Assembly (NCBI GenBank): GCA_005881495.1
Contig: VBHI01000161.1
Coordinates: forward strand, 1-20,937
Source: Chloroflexota bacterium
GTDB lineage: Bacteria > Chloroflexota > Ktedonobacteria > Ktedonobacterales > Ktedonobacteraceae
DNA: 20,937 nt
Reading direction: 5' to 3'
The position numbers and the translations under genes were made by a program. The notes beneath the pieces were generated by a model. It did not search any database and was not told the origin of the DNA. It saw only the letters and a list, made by a program, of their open reading frames with translations. Positions 7,952-15,574 of the stretch are shown piece by piece (position 1 is the first letter of the stretch; every line of letters starts with the position of its first letter).

Positions 7952-7957
7952 CACGTT

Positions 7958-8058
7958 GCGATGCGCAGCATCGCACACGCGGCTGGTGGGTGGTGGGATC
8001 TAGCCCGACCCCCCCGCCCCACTAGATTGACTATACACATGGCGATGCGCAGCATCGC
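7958..8058. repeat. Paired GCGATGC palindromes with GT-rich flanks
   Basis: GCGATGC-GCA-GCATCGC occurs at 7958-7974 and again at 8042-8058. Each is followed by a similar GGTGGGTGGTGGGAT stretch. Together with the flanking GGTTGACC copies this makes a two-unit repeat block. Related sequence in opposite orientation forms part of the tandem unit at 12287-12509. Confidence 0.75.
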
Positions 8059-8097
8059 ACGTGCGGCCGGTGGGTGGTGGGATGATGGGTGGTCGGA

Positions 8098-8126
8098 TAT
8101 AGTAGGGTTGACCCTTGCGGTCAACC
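8098..8126 (+). repeat. GGTTGACC palindrome, copy B
   Basis: TATAGTAG, then GGTTGACC-CTTGC-GGTCAACC. It has the same orientation as the 12-kb copies and is opposite to copy A, so copies A and B face each other across 7.9-8.1 kb. The rest of the gap up to 8382 shows no gene. Confidence 0.85.
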
Positions 8127-8382
8127 TTGGGGGTGGTCAACCTTGGGAGGGTTCGCGCTACAGTCAGCAGCAATGAAAGGAAGTACAAGTACTTTTCGGC
8201 TATCATCTTTGAAAAGGAAATTACATCTGAATCAAGGTTGCAAGCCACGTGAGCTATCACAGAGTTGCCCTGATTTCAATAACCCTTGAGTAATATCAAA
8301 AACAGAACAACCTCTCCCAACGTTTCGCTGATCCCATATGTCATTATGTTCCCTTAAACAGCACAAGTGCAGGAGAAGACTT

Positions 8383-10056
8383 ATGAATTCATCATCTCGT
8401 TTTGTTGTAAGATCGGTAGCCTGGATAGGTGTTGCAATGCTGATCATCGTGTTGTTCCACATAGGAGGCAGCACCATTGCTCTGCGCGTTGGACAATTTT
8501 CTCCATTGACAGGTGCCTTCATTGGTGGAATGCTGACCCTTACCTGCGTTATCCTCCCTATTGGGAGAAGAGAAGCTACAGAACCGTGGCTCAGGAATGA
8601 GCAATTGGGCTGGATACTCATCGGTTGCGGGGTCATTATGTGGGGATTAGGTGAGAGTTTCTGGCGTTACTACGTATCAATTGGAGAGTCCCCATTTCCG
8701 TCGTTGGCAGATATTGGCTATTTCAGTTTCCCCCTGCTGGTTTTCACAGGTCTTTTATTACAGCCGTCCTCCGGTACTGGACGCAAACGTCTTTTACTAC
8801 TGCTGGATAGCCTTATCTGCATGGGGTCCATACTTGCAATAGCATGGTATTTACTGCTGGGATCTTTAGCGCAGGCGCCAGGCGAAGCAAATATTGCCAA
8901 ATTTCTGGGTCTCTATTATCCCATCAGTGACACTGCACTGCTCAGTTGTGTTTTGTTTCTGCTGTTGCGTGGGCAGGGTCGTGCATACCAGGCCACGGCT
9001 CGCCGTGTCAGCCTCCTCGTCATGGGCCTGGGTTTGTGTTTCTTTGTCTTCTCTGACTTCCTGTTTAATGTGCAACAAAACGCGGGAACATATGTCGAGG
9101 CTACATGGATTGACCTGGGCTGGCCATACGGCATGATGACGATTGGCATAGCCGCCTGTTTGCGGCGTTTCTTGCCAGTGACACCGAAAGAAGTGATCGA
9201 ACAGCGTATGAGGGACCGAGCTGAAGATGTTAGTTTTGGCCTTCCTCAATTTGCCCCTTATATGTTGCTATCCTTCTTGTTTTTTGTCTTGACACTCAAC
9301 GTCCTTTCCACTGATCCCGGTCAGCTTGCCATTCGACCTGTTCTCCTTTTAGCCACCTTAGGCGTCGTGGGACTCGTTGTCATACGCCAGGTCTTGACCT
9401 TGCGCGATAATGCGCGTTTGACAAGACAGCAAGCAGAATCTCTGGAAGATTTGCAAGTGGCCAACAGGCGTATAGAAGAACAATCCCGTATGATAGCCAT
9501 CCATAATGCTGAATTAGAGCAAGGCATTGAGCACCTCAAGGATGTACAGGCAAATCTGGCCAATGGCAATGTGCACGCGCGCGCTCGTCTGGCAAGTGGC
9601 GCCTTACTTCCTCTGGCAGCCAGCTTGAATCTTATGGCAGATCGATTAATACGCTTGTGGCAAACAAGCATTTATGCACAGCGCTTAGTCAATGCCCTCG
9701 GCGAATTGTGCACAGCGCTTGATAATCATTGGAAGGGAGAGCGTCTTATCATACCAGAATCCTGTAATGAGCTTGTAGAAATGCATCATCTCTTGCGCTC
9801 GATGCACATAGACACTCTCTCTACCAGGTCTCACCCCATCAATCACCCCGCCACTCATCCCGTCACCCAACCATTGTCACATGAATCATCAGGTCACCCT
9901 TTTACCCCACGTCCTGTCACGAATCTTTTTTCGTCGCAACATGGTTTAGAGCAACAACGAGAAGGACCTTCGCCACTCCCAGGTTTCCCGCGACGCCCTA
10001 TGTCTGCACCTCTGCAAGCAAATCTCCCAAAAAGTGACGAAATGAAACGGAATTAA
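8383..10056 (+). CDS. Polytopic sensor-like membrane protein without output domain
   Basis: The protein has 557 residues from the ATG at 8383, which has AGGAG 7 nt upstream. About nine or ten hydrophobic segments lie between residues 11 and 337. The motif ESPFPSLADIGYFSFPLLVFTG (91-123 region) is typical of N-terminal membrane sensor regions found in front of GGDEF/EAL or kinase domains in actinobacteria and Chloroflexota. A coiled coil (about 342-390) and a HAMP-like helical stretch (about 393-430) follow. Instead of an enzymatic domain the protein ends in a low-complexity His/Pro/Thr-rich tail (SHPINHPATHPVTQP). I see no GGDEF, EAL, histidine-kinase or methyl-accepting motif. It may act as a scaffold or a truncated signalling receptor. 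The ligand is unknown. Confidence 0.75.
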   Translation: MNSSSRFVVRSVAWIGVAMLIIVLFHIGGSTIALRVGQFSPLTGAFIGGMLTLTCVILPIGRREATEPWLRNEQLGWILIGCGVIMWGLGESFWRYYVSIGESPFPSLADIGYFSFPLLVFTGLLLQPSSGTGRKRLLLLLDSLICMGSILAIAWYLLLGSLAQAPGEANIAKFLGLYYPISDTALLSCVLFLLLRGQGRAYQATARRVSLLVMGLGLCFFVFSDFLFNVQQNAGTYVEATWIDLGWPYGMMTIGIAACLRRFLPVTPKEVIEQRMRDRAEDVSFGLPQFAPYMLLSFLFFVLTLNVLSTDPGQLAIRPVLLLATLGVVGLVVIRQVLTLRDNARLTRQQAESLEDLQVANRRIEEQSRMIAIHNAELEQGIEHLKDVQANLANGNVHARARLASGALLPLAASLNLMADRLIRLWQTSIYAQRLVNALGELCTALDNHWKGERLIIPESCNELVEMHHLLRSMHIDTLSTRSHPINHPATHPVTQPLSHESSGHPFTPRPVTNLFSSQHGLEQQREGPSPLPGFPRRPMSAPLQANLPKSDEMKRN

Positions 10057-10058
10057 TC

Positions 10059-10128
10059 GTAGGGGCAGGGCTTGCCCTGCCCAGTGAGAACCTGTCCCAC
10101 CCAGTAGGGGCAGGGCTTGCCCTGCCCA
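10059..10128. terminator. Doubled GC hairpin between convergent genes
   Basis: A 25-bp unit beginning GTAGGGGCAGGGCTTGCCC and ending TGCCCA occurs at 10059-10083 and 10104-10128. A partial third copy, GCTTGCCCTGCCC, follows. Each unit folds into GGGCAGGGC-TT-GCCCTGCCC, a 9-bp GC-only stem. It lies exactly between two converging genes, so it may serve as a bidirectional terminator, though there is no U tract. The GTAGGGGC end is shared with the repeat at 2956. Confidence 0.65.
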
Positions 10129-10152
10129 GCTTGCCCTGCCCTGATAGAGCAC

Positions 10153-11565
10153 CTATGAGACCAATTCATCCAGGTAAGAAAGTATCGGCGACTTGCTCTG
10201 CATTGCCGCATTGATACTTTCTCTCTTTCTCTCTTCATGATACCCTTCCCCCATCGCTATATCGGCAAGGGAAGCTCCACTACGTTCCTTCCCCTCCCCT
10301 ACAAAAGACGGAACGCTCGCCGCGTGCGGGAGTTGTTGTGGTGTGGGGCGAGTGGGCTGCAACGGTGGTACCTTCGGGCCAAAGAGTAAACTGGATATGA
10401 TGTGGTAGGCGCTCAAAAGCGCCATCGTACCAAATGTCACCCAGGCTATGAACCAGCAAACGGCCTGTACGAACAATAGAACCACAGCTGTTCCACTCCC
10501 TTGCTGTAGAAGGCCGGAGAGGCGTGGCCAGATAAGATACAGTTCAAGCCAGGCAGACGGTGGAAAGCCGCCATAGCGATATAAGAGAACAAAACTGATC
10601 GCAAGCAAAAGCAGAGGGTAGCCCACCAGTCTGATGAATGAGCGATGGATATGCTCGTCTAGTAGAGTAAACACGTTTTGGAGAGAACGGCCCTTTGAAG
10701 AATGCAGGGAAACGCTCCATGTATGTATGATTGTCCCGACAACGACCAGGCAACCTCCGAAGTAGCCCTGGAGTGGCAGCATTTCATGCAAGTACAGGTT
10801 TGCCACGATTGCCCCCAGGATTGGTTCGAGTATATAAATGAAGGAGACGGTGACGGGAGAAATATATTTCTGTGCCAACACGGTAATCATCGTGGGGAGA
10901 AATGTAGTCATCACTGCGATATAGAGGATGACCCAGATATCCTTTGGTAAGGAGGGATGAACCGCGTGCCAATCGCCGAACAGTAAGGCGATCAACATGG
11001 CCCACCCGGCCATGGTCAATAGCTCTACGCCAAACAGAGGCCAGGCCGCTACATCTTCTTGTTGTTGATGATCGGCAAGGAAGACGTAGCAGGTAAAAAA
11101 CAGGCCACCCAGAAAGGCGATGAGCATACCTCTCCAACCACCCATCGATGAGTTCGTAATCAGCAACACGGTACCAACCACGGAAATGAGGCCAGCAAAC
11201 CATGTCACTTTCCCGATGGGCTGCTGGAAAATAAGCCATGCAATGAAGGCAGCGAGAAGGCCATTTAACGAAGGGAAAAAAGCGGTACTGGTGGCAGTGG
11301 TATACTTGAGCGCTATCGCAATGGTAAATAGGGCAAGACAGAGCCAGCTTCCTAGTAACACCCCTCGTTTTATCACGGTTTTGTTCAAATCTTCCCGCGT
11401 GATAACGAGGATACATACGGCTGCCGGAAGAAGCGTCACCATCTCGCAAAACGAGAAGACGATTGGCTCAATGCGCCCAAGCGCTTCTTTTGAAACAGAG
11501 TAATATGTCGCAAATAGAAATGTGTTGAGAAAAAATAACAGGCAAGCCACTACTTTTAGTTTCAT
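10153..11565 (-). CDS. EamA-family transporter with C-terminal two-helix extension
   Basis: A drug/metabolite transporter-type protein of about 470 residues. Two EamA repeats span about residues 8-140 and 145-288, with the usual ten hydrophobic helices and the FFPSLNGLLAAFIAWLIF and YILEPILGAIVANLYLHE patterns. Most EamA proteins end near 300 residues; this one continues about 170 residues with two more helices (about 316-333 and 360-390) linked by GGFPPSAW. A proline-rich cytoplasmic tail follows. The ATG at 11563-11565 has AGGGG 8 nt upstream; an ATG two codons earlier (11571) is too close to it. The gene lies 30 nt downstream of the decarboxylase gene on the same strand, so the pair may be an operon. 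The substrate is not known; a decarboxylated-SAM or polyamine-related metabolite is only a guess. Confidence 0.85.
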   Translation of the reverse strand: MKLKVVACLLFFLNTFLFATYYSVSKEALGRIEPIVFSFCEMVTLLPAAVCILVITREDLNKTVIKRGVLLGSWLCLALFTIAIALKYTTATSTAFFPSLNGLLAAFIAWLIFQQPIGKVTWFAGLISVVGTVLLITNSSMGGWRGMLIAFLGGLFFTCYVFLADHQQQEDVAAWPLFGVELLTMAGWAMLIALLFGDWHAVHPSLPKDIWVILYIAVMTTFLPTMITVLAQKYISPVTVSFIYILEPILGAIVANLYLHEMLPLQGYFGGCLVVVGTIIHTWSVSLHSSKGRSLQNVFTLLDEHIHRSFIRLVGYPLLLLAISFVLLYRYGGFPPSAWLELYLIWPRLSGLLQQGSGTAVVLLFVQAVCWFIAWVTFGTMALLSAYHIISSLLFGPKVPPLQPTRPTPQQLPHAASVPSFVGEGKERSGASLADIAMGEGYHEERKRESINAAMQSKSPILSYLDELVS

Positions 11566-11595
11566 GCACATCGCCCCTGGTGATTTCCTGCTACG

Positions 11596-11982
11596 TCATC
11601 TTCGTAAAGTCAGCTTCGGCGACAAACGAGGAGAGCGCAGCGCACGTTCAACAACGTGCACTTCTACGTCGTCTGTCTGAAACATCAATTGTGCGAAGGT
11701 GATGGTATCTATCACGTCAAAATCCTCGCAAGAAAAGATGTCGATATTGACCATACCGTAAGGAGGCCAGGCATGCAGGCTCACGTGGCTCGTAGCAATA
11801 ATCACAAAGCCTGAAAAGCCATCATCAAGGGGATTGCTCGTTTTGATATCGCGCAGTTCGACAGGGCTTACTTTTTCCATGCCGATGCGGGTGGGATATT
11901 CATCGAGCACCCGTCGTAATAACGCTTCGTTCGCGAGAACTTTGGGATTGCATCCGAAGAGGTCAATCATGACATGTATCAT
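11596..11982 (-). CDS. speH: S-adenosylmethionine decarboxylase-like pyruvoyl enzyme
   Basis: This 128-residue protein matches the bacterial class 1B SpeH/SpeD proenzyme. Key residues keep the family spacing: Ser65 (self-cleavage, becomes the pyruvoyl group), His70 and Cys85, within TSHVSLHAWPPYGMVNIDIF and SCED. In characterised SpeH enzymes the residue before the serine is Glu; here it is Thr, which is unusual and may affect processing or substrate. The expected reaction is decarboxylation of SAM to supply aminopropyl groups for spermidine. Some SpeD homologues are known to have shifted to arginine or ornithine decarboxylation, and no spermidine synthase gene is nearby. The start ATG has AAGG 8 nt upstream. 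It is followed by the EamA transporter gene. Confidence 0.85.
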   Translation of the reverse strand: MIHVMIDLFGCNPKVLANEALLRRVLDEYPTRIGMEKVSPVELRDIKTSNPLDDGFSGFVIIATSHVSLHAWPPYGMVNIDIFSCEDFDVIDTITFAQLMFQTDDVEVHVVERALRSPRLSPKLTLRR

Positions 11983-12286
11983 TGAAAATACCTTCCCGTT
12001 TGTTTTGTGCTACCTGTCTTCCAGAGCCAATGCATAGTAGGCCGATCATACCTCGTATGAGAAAGTTTACTTGAGCGAGGTGGGGGTTGAAGGTATTTCT
12101 TCTGGTGTTTTTGTAGGAGTGTACCTGTTCTTTTGTGTTTATGTGTCCAAAATAATTGGGGTGTCTTATGAGAATTTCCGCCGCCCAACTTGTTGCATCT
12201 GAGAGATATTGTGTCGCACATCATTGCAACTTGCAGCGTGGTTACCCAACAGGTATACTAGAGTAAATGATCAGACCCGTAGGTAC
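11983..12286. other. Gene-free stretch upstream of the decarboxylase
   Basis: No convincing gene. A minus-strand ORF of 81 residues (11979-12224) overlaps the decarboxylase start by ATGA but has Lys/His/Gln-rich composition without protein-like pattern. I see no good promoter. The right end (12281-12295) carries the reverse complement of the ATGCAAGGAAGTACC core also found near 3121. Confidence 0.3.
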
Positions 12287-12509
12287 TTCCTTGCATCGCA
12301 GCTGACCACCCATCAGCGGCGCGTGTGATGCGCAGCCTCACGCCGAGTATAGTAGGGTTGACCCTAGCGGTCAACCGAGCGGCTTCCTTGTATCGCAGCT
12401 GACCACCCATCAGCCGCGCGTGTGATGCGCAGCCTCGCGCCGAGTATAGTAGGGTTGACCCTTGCGGTCAACCTGGCGGCGTTGCATCGCAGCTGACCAC
12501 CCATCAGCC
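12287..12509. repeat. Tandem array of a 97-bp palindromic unit, 2.3 copies
   Basis: Unit 1 starts at 12287 and unit 2 at 12384; unit 3 (from about 12478) stops at 12509. Each full unit carries CGCAGCTGACCACCCATCAG, a TGATGCGCAGCCTC segment and the TATAGTAG/GGTTGACC palindrome (copies C at 12348-12376 and D at 12445-12473). Units differ by a few substitutions. The same motifs, in mixed orientation, make up the repeat block at 7.9-8.1 kb. Confidence 0.9.
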
Positions 12510-12788
12510 ATCATCTTTGACTATCAATCTCTATCCGGACTGACCCGAGTACAAACGCAGCGAAATTATGTGTATGCAGTGCTGTCGCGCATCTCCGGTG
12601 AGCGTCGGGACTTCGGCATTGAAAAAAGCCAGATCGAGGATTTCCTGACACGGAGAGGCTTCACCCATGTAATGATTGTGAACGCTGAGCAGCTCAAACG
12701 TCTTTACTGTACGGGTCCCAATCAGGGTCGCACCGTGGCGGAGAACTATGCCATCGTACACGCCCAGGTTGGGGAAAGCCAGGTATAG
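12507..12788 (+). pseudogene. C-terminal remnant of LCM-type SAM methyltransferase
   Basis: About 93 residues survive, reading IIFDYQSLSGLTRV...RDFGIEKSQIEDFLTRRGFTHV...NAEQLKRLYCTGPNQGRTVAENYAIVHAQV. This matches the C-terminal end of the leucine carboxyl methyltransferase-like family (bacterial TIGR00027-type SAM methyltransferases, usually about 280 residues). The SAM-binding N-terminal two-thirds are absent. Upstream in the same frame there is only the tandem palindromic array, and the array/gene junction at about 12509 is abrupt. The frame is intact to its TAG stop. No other piece of this gene is found in the window. It is almost certainly non-functional as a methyltransferase, and the event looks fairly recent because no further stops have accumulated. 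Confidence 0.75.
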
Positions 12789-12845
12789 GTTACTCAGAGG
12801 GCGTTTCGTAACCCCCTCGAATCTCTTTCCATTAACTAACCTATT

Positions 12846-13703
12846 CTATGCAATACGCGGAGGTCCTTGCCTGATACGCGTGCGCACATCGTCAGGCCCG
12901 TTTGGGGCAAACCACATGGCTTCCATCCACCATGTAGCCCCCGCCTCTTCCCACGGTCGAACTATTGCTGCTGCGCGCTCACCATCATCACCGGGGGTTC
13001 TCCCTTCCCACACAATATCGAATGGCGTTGTCGCGGTGCGCTGCTCATCAATGAAAGACTTCATTTCCCGAATGTCGTCAGGCGTGATTTCAGCGAGCGT
13101 CCCGTCTTCATTGAGCTTGTTAGGCAATAAACCGTCCCAGTGCAACACACGCCGCATGGATTTCGTTCTTGGCCAGGCGCCAGCCACCCAGATGGGGATT
13201 CTGGGCGACTGTACGGGAGGCGGGAGGAAAGTCATTTCCTGTATTTGATAATGTACTCCGCTGAAGCTAAAAGGGCGGCCGCTCCATAAACCTGTCAGTA
13301 TCGCGAGTCCTTCGTCGAGCAACTGCGCTCGCACCTTGCGATCTATTGCCTCACCTACTCTTGTGAAACCAACATCTTCCAGGGCGCCTAATCCCACCGG
13401 GAGGATCATGCGTCCATTGGAGAGTTGATCGAGCGTTGCCACTTCGCGTGCCAGTTTCCAGGGACGACGGCGTGATACAGGCGTCAGCATCGTCCCCAGG
13501 AGCACGCGCTCAGTGCGCATAGCCATGGCTGCCAGCGTAACCCACGGATCAAAGCCAGGCATTACAGGATTGGGATCATTTTCGTTCACAATACAAATGC
13601 AATCCGGGATAAAAACGCCGTCCCATCCTGCCGCTTCCGCCTCATAAGCCAACTCGGCAATTGTGCGGACATCACCACCTGGAATGATGAAACCATAGCG
13701 CAT
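12846..13703 (-). CDS. Luciferase-like monooxygenase, probably F420-dependent
   Basis: This 285-residue protein has the TIM-barrel LLM pattern: MRYGFIIPGGD, AYEAEAAGWDGVFIPD, PWVTLAAMAMRTERVLLGTMLTPVSRR, RPWKLAREVATLDQLSNGRM and LPVGLGAL...GEAIDRKVRAQLLDEGLAIL. The region RIPIWVAGAWPR is the usual phosphate/cofactor-binding loop near the barrel end. F420-dependent members dominate such families in Chloroflexota and actinobacteria, but FMN use cannot be excluded. The ATG has GAGGAGA 6-8 nt upstream. The gene lies 61 nt downstream of the DUF885-like gene on the same strand. The substrate is unknown. Confidence 0.88.
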   Translation of the reverse strand: MRYGFIIPGGDVRTIAELAYEAEAAGWDGVFIPDCICIVNENDPNPVMPGFDPWVTLAAMAMRTERVLLGTMLTPVSRRRPWKLAREVATLDQLSNGRMILPVGLGALEDVGFTRVGEAIDRKVRAQLLDEGLAILTGLWSGRPFSFSGVHYQIQEMTFLPPPVQSPRIPIWVAGAWPRTKSMRRVLHWDGLLPNKLNEDGTLAEITPDDIREMKSFIDEQRTATTPFDIVWEGRTPGDDGERAAAIVRPWEEAGATWWMEAMWFAPNGPDDVRTRIRQGPPRIA

Positions 13704-13764
13704 GTGTATCTCCTCATTTGAATCAGATCGTCATATTTTCAGGTCTTTTCAACGCCTTTATAGA

Positions 13765-15195
13765 TCACTTCACCAGTTCCGATGGATAGAACTGTTCCAT
13801 GAGGTAGCGTCGAAAGACCTGGTGACGATCAGTGCCTTGCAGCCAGGGGTGCATCAACTGTTTGGCGGAGGCTTCGACGATACCGAAGAATTCGTGAAAG
13901 GGCTGTTCCCAGAATGCAACATCGCCTTGTCGCAAATACCTCGTTAGGTATGCTTTTATTTCTTCATGCGAATGTCCTGCGCGTAGTAGGGCGATAGCAT
14001 TGCCCCAGACACCTGCTAACAAATCCTCTGCTTGCTGAATCTTCAATACGTCAGCCCTGTCTTGCTTAATGCCTAACTCTGCATAAACATTCTCTGCTAA
14101 CCATTCCTCTAGCTCAATTGGTGAAAAGATCATCTCGCACGCGGACGTTGCAATGCCTTCGCCAATCACGGCAGAGGGAGAGAATAGTAAGCCGATCGTC
14201 TCTTCCTCATAGCCCAGCTCTCGATATAGATGCTGTTCTTTCAGAGAATATGCTACGTGATGTCCTGGATAGACCTCACGACAAAGGGTATCTATCAGCA
14301 CATTCACATGTGTCTGCATCCGCAGAAAAGCATCGATATTGACCTCGACGTGAGAGCGATAGTTACCTTGATACCAGCAGGCACCGCCAAAGGAATTCTC
14401 GATTTCTATCCGCAGGTCAACGCTTTCATTTGCAGGGAGATCGATGAACACCAGCGTACGACGATGCAGTTCTCCGAGGATTCGTTCCACGAGGCTGGGA
14501 AGTTGAGTACTCTTCTCCCAGGGAATAGCGTGCTGCCTGCGCCACTTATGCAATCGCCTGGCTATGTCTCCCTTACCGGGGAGCGCTTCATTGTAAAGCG
14601 TGAGCGCCTCATCAAATTGCGCTTCAGGTGTCCAGGAAAATGAAAGGTCAAAGAGGCGTTGCATCTCCTCTTCCAGTGAAAATTGCTCCCCATAGAGTTT
14701 GCGGCACACCATCTCCATTGCCCCCACCTGTTTGCTCAGGTAAGTTGTACGGTGCTGATTAAAGCCTTGTGCGGGGAGCGCATCTAAAAGAGCCGTTGCA
14801 GCGTGCAGCAGGGCCATTGGCTCCTGCGCTTGCTCGTTCTGTACCTGTGCCTTCCATTCTGGCGGACCGTAGTAATAGTCCACGAATGGTAGCTCAATCA
14901 GAGTCTGGAAGAGCTTATCGATGCGAAACGCGAGTTGTATGTAGTCGCTAGACCAGGATTCACCCATCATGTAAACGCCATCTCCCACGATACGTGCCCC
15001 TTTTTCATCAAGGAGGACAATGTAGCCATCGGGACGCGGTTTGGCAGCGGCGGGCCACCAGTGTGATTCTCGTGTTGAGAAAGCCAACCAGAGGCGATTT
15101 TTGCTGTCGAGACAAACCAGCGCATTTAGTGCATTTGACGAGGCACTTAGACGCTTACATTTGCTCCTTGCTACCTCCAATATTATATAAAACAA
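13765..15195 (-). CDS. DUF885-like zinc metallopeptidase, start uncertain
   Basis: The open frame has 476 codons. REVYPGHHVAYSLKE (306-320) matches the conserved PGHH zinc-site segment of DUF885-type gluzincins (His312, His313, with Glu307), and GEGIATSACEM (345-355) fits the downstream third-ligand Glu region. Family-like sequence begins at about residue 82 (SSDYIQLAFRIDKLF...VDYYYGPPEWKAQV). The first 75 codons open with TTG in an A/T-rich segment containing TATAAT, so translation may instead start at the ATG pair at 14965-14970, giving about 400 residues; a GGGAG lies 11 nt before it. The region between reads like protein (RPDGYIVLLDEKGARIVGD), so a degraded fusion or an N-terminal extension is possible. 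The substrate is unknown. Confidence 0.75.
   Translation of the reverse strand: MFYIILEVARSKCKRLSASSNALNALVCLDSKNRLWLAFSTRESHWWPAAAKPRPDGYIVLLDEKGARIVGDGVYMMGESWSSDYIQLAFRIDKLFQTLIELPFVDYYYGPPEWKAQVQNEQAQEPMALLHAATALLDALPAQGFNQHRTTYLSKQVGAMEMVCRKLYGEQFSLEEEMQRLFDLSFSWTPEAQFDEALTLYNEALPGKGDIARRLHKWRRQHAIPWEKSTQLPSLVERILGELHRRTLVFIDLPANESVDLRIEIENSFGGACWYQGNYRSHVEVNIDAFLRMQTHVNVLIDTLCREVYPGHHVAYSLKEQHLYRELGYEEETIGLLFSPSAVIGEGIATSACEMIFSPIELEEWLAENVYAELGIKQDRADVLKIQQAEDLLAGVWGNAIALLRAGHSHEEIKAYLTRYLRQGDVAFWEQPFHEFFGIVEASAKQLMHPWLQGTDRHQVFRRYLMEQFYPSELVK
15182..15187 (-). promoter_or_regulatory. Candidate -10 box of the DUF885-like gene
   Basis: A perfect TATAAT reads leftward within TTATATAATATTGGAGG. 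No good -35 box lies 16-18 nt upstream. If used, transcription would start near 15175 and the TTG at 15195 could not be the start codon, favouring the ATG pair at 14965-14970. Confidence 0.3.
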
Positions 15196-15220
15196 ATCGG
15201 GAAACCGCTACATACTCAAA

Positions 15221-15277
15221 AGCGTAGGCTACATGCCCTACGCTATTATTTTAAGCGAATACAGCCGCCAGAGGCGG
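15221..15277. repeat. Two hairpins between divergent genes
   Basis: AGCGTAGG (15221-15228) pairs with CCTACGCT (15237-15244) across an 8-nt loop. CCGCC (15265-15269) pairs with GGCGG (15273-15277). Both lie between genes that diverge, so they are not ordinary gene-end terminators. The rest of the 15196-15574 gap is A/T-rich; TATAAA at 15443 is a possible -10 box for mrr. Confidence 0.5.
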
Positions 15278-15522
15278 ATTTATTTTCCCTCCTGTTCCCC
15301 GACCCATAAAGCCAGCCTCATAAACATTAATCCTCTCTGTATTTTTCCCTCCACGTCGCCTTTTTTTCATTCTGCGACCAAGAAATACGAATAGATGAGA
15401 TAGTCTTTTTATCCTCTAATATTGTGTTGCTAAGCAGAGTAGTATAAACTGTGGAATAGCAAATTAGCACAACTAATCGTCCCTATTGCCTCGGAATAAA
15501 AGTCGTTAGGGGGGAGTAGTAC

Positions 15523-15561
15523 ATGCGAACAAGGCCTATCACCAAAAATCTCCCTTTTTAG
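15523..15561 (+). other. Possible 12-codon leader ORF before mrr
   Basis: ATG at 15523 follows GGGGGGAG by 6 nt and reads MRTRPITKNLPF, ending in a TAG whose AG starts the AGGAGG ribosome site of mrr. Ribosomes finishing here would cover the mrr start region. This could be coincidence. Confidence 0.3.
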
Positions 15562-15574
15562 GAGGTCATCAGCT

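Noticed and set aside
10784..11449. A 221-codon minus-strand ORF inside the EamA gene
   Set aside because: It is a different frame of the transporter gene; its composition (Arg, Tyr, His-rich, no domain) is that of a shadow frame.
11979..12224. An 81-codon ORF overlapping the SAM decarboxylase start by ATGA
   Set aside because: The ATGA overlap is suggestive, but the Lys/His/Gln-rich sequence has no protein-like periodicity and no ribosome site I would trust.
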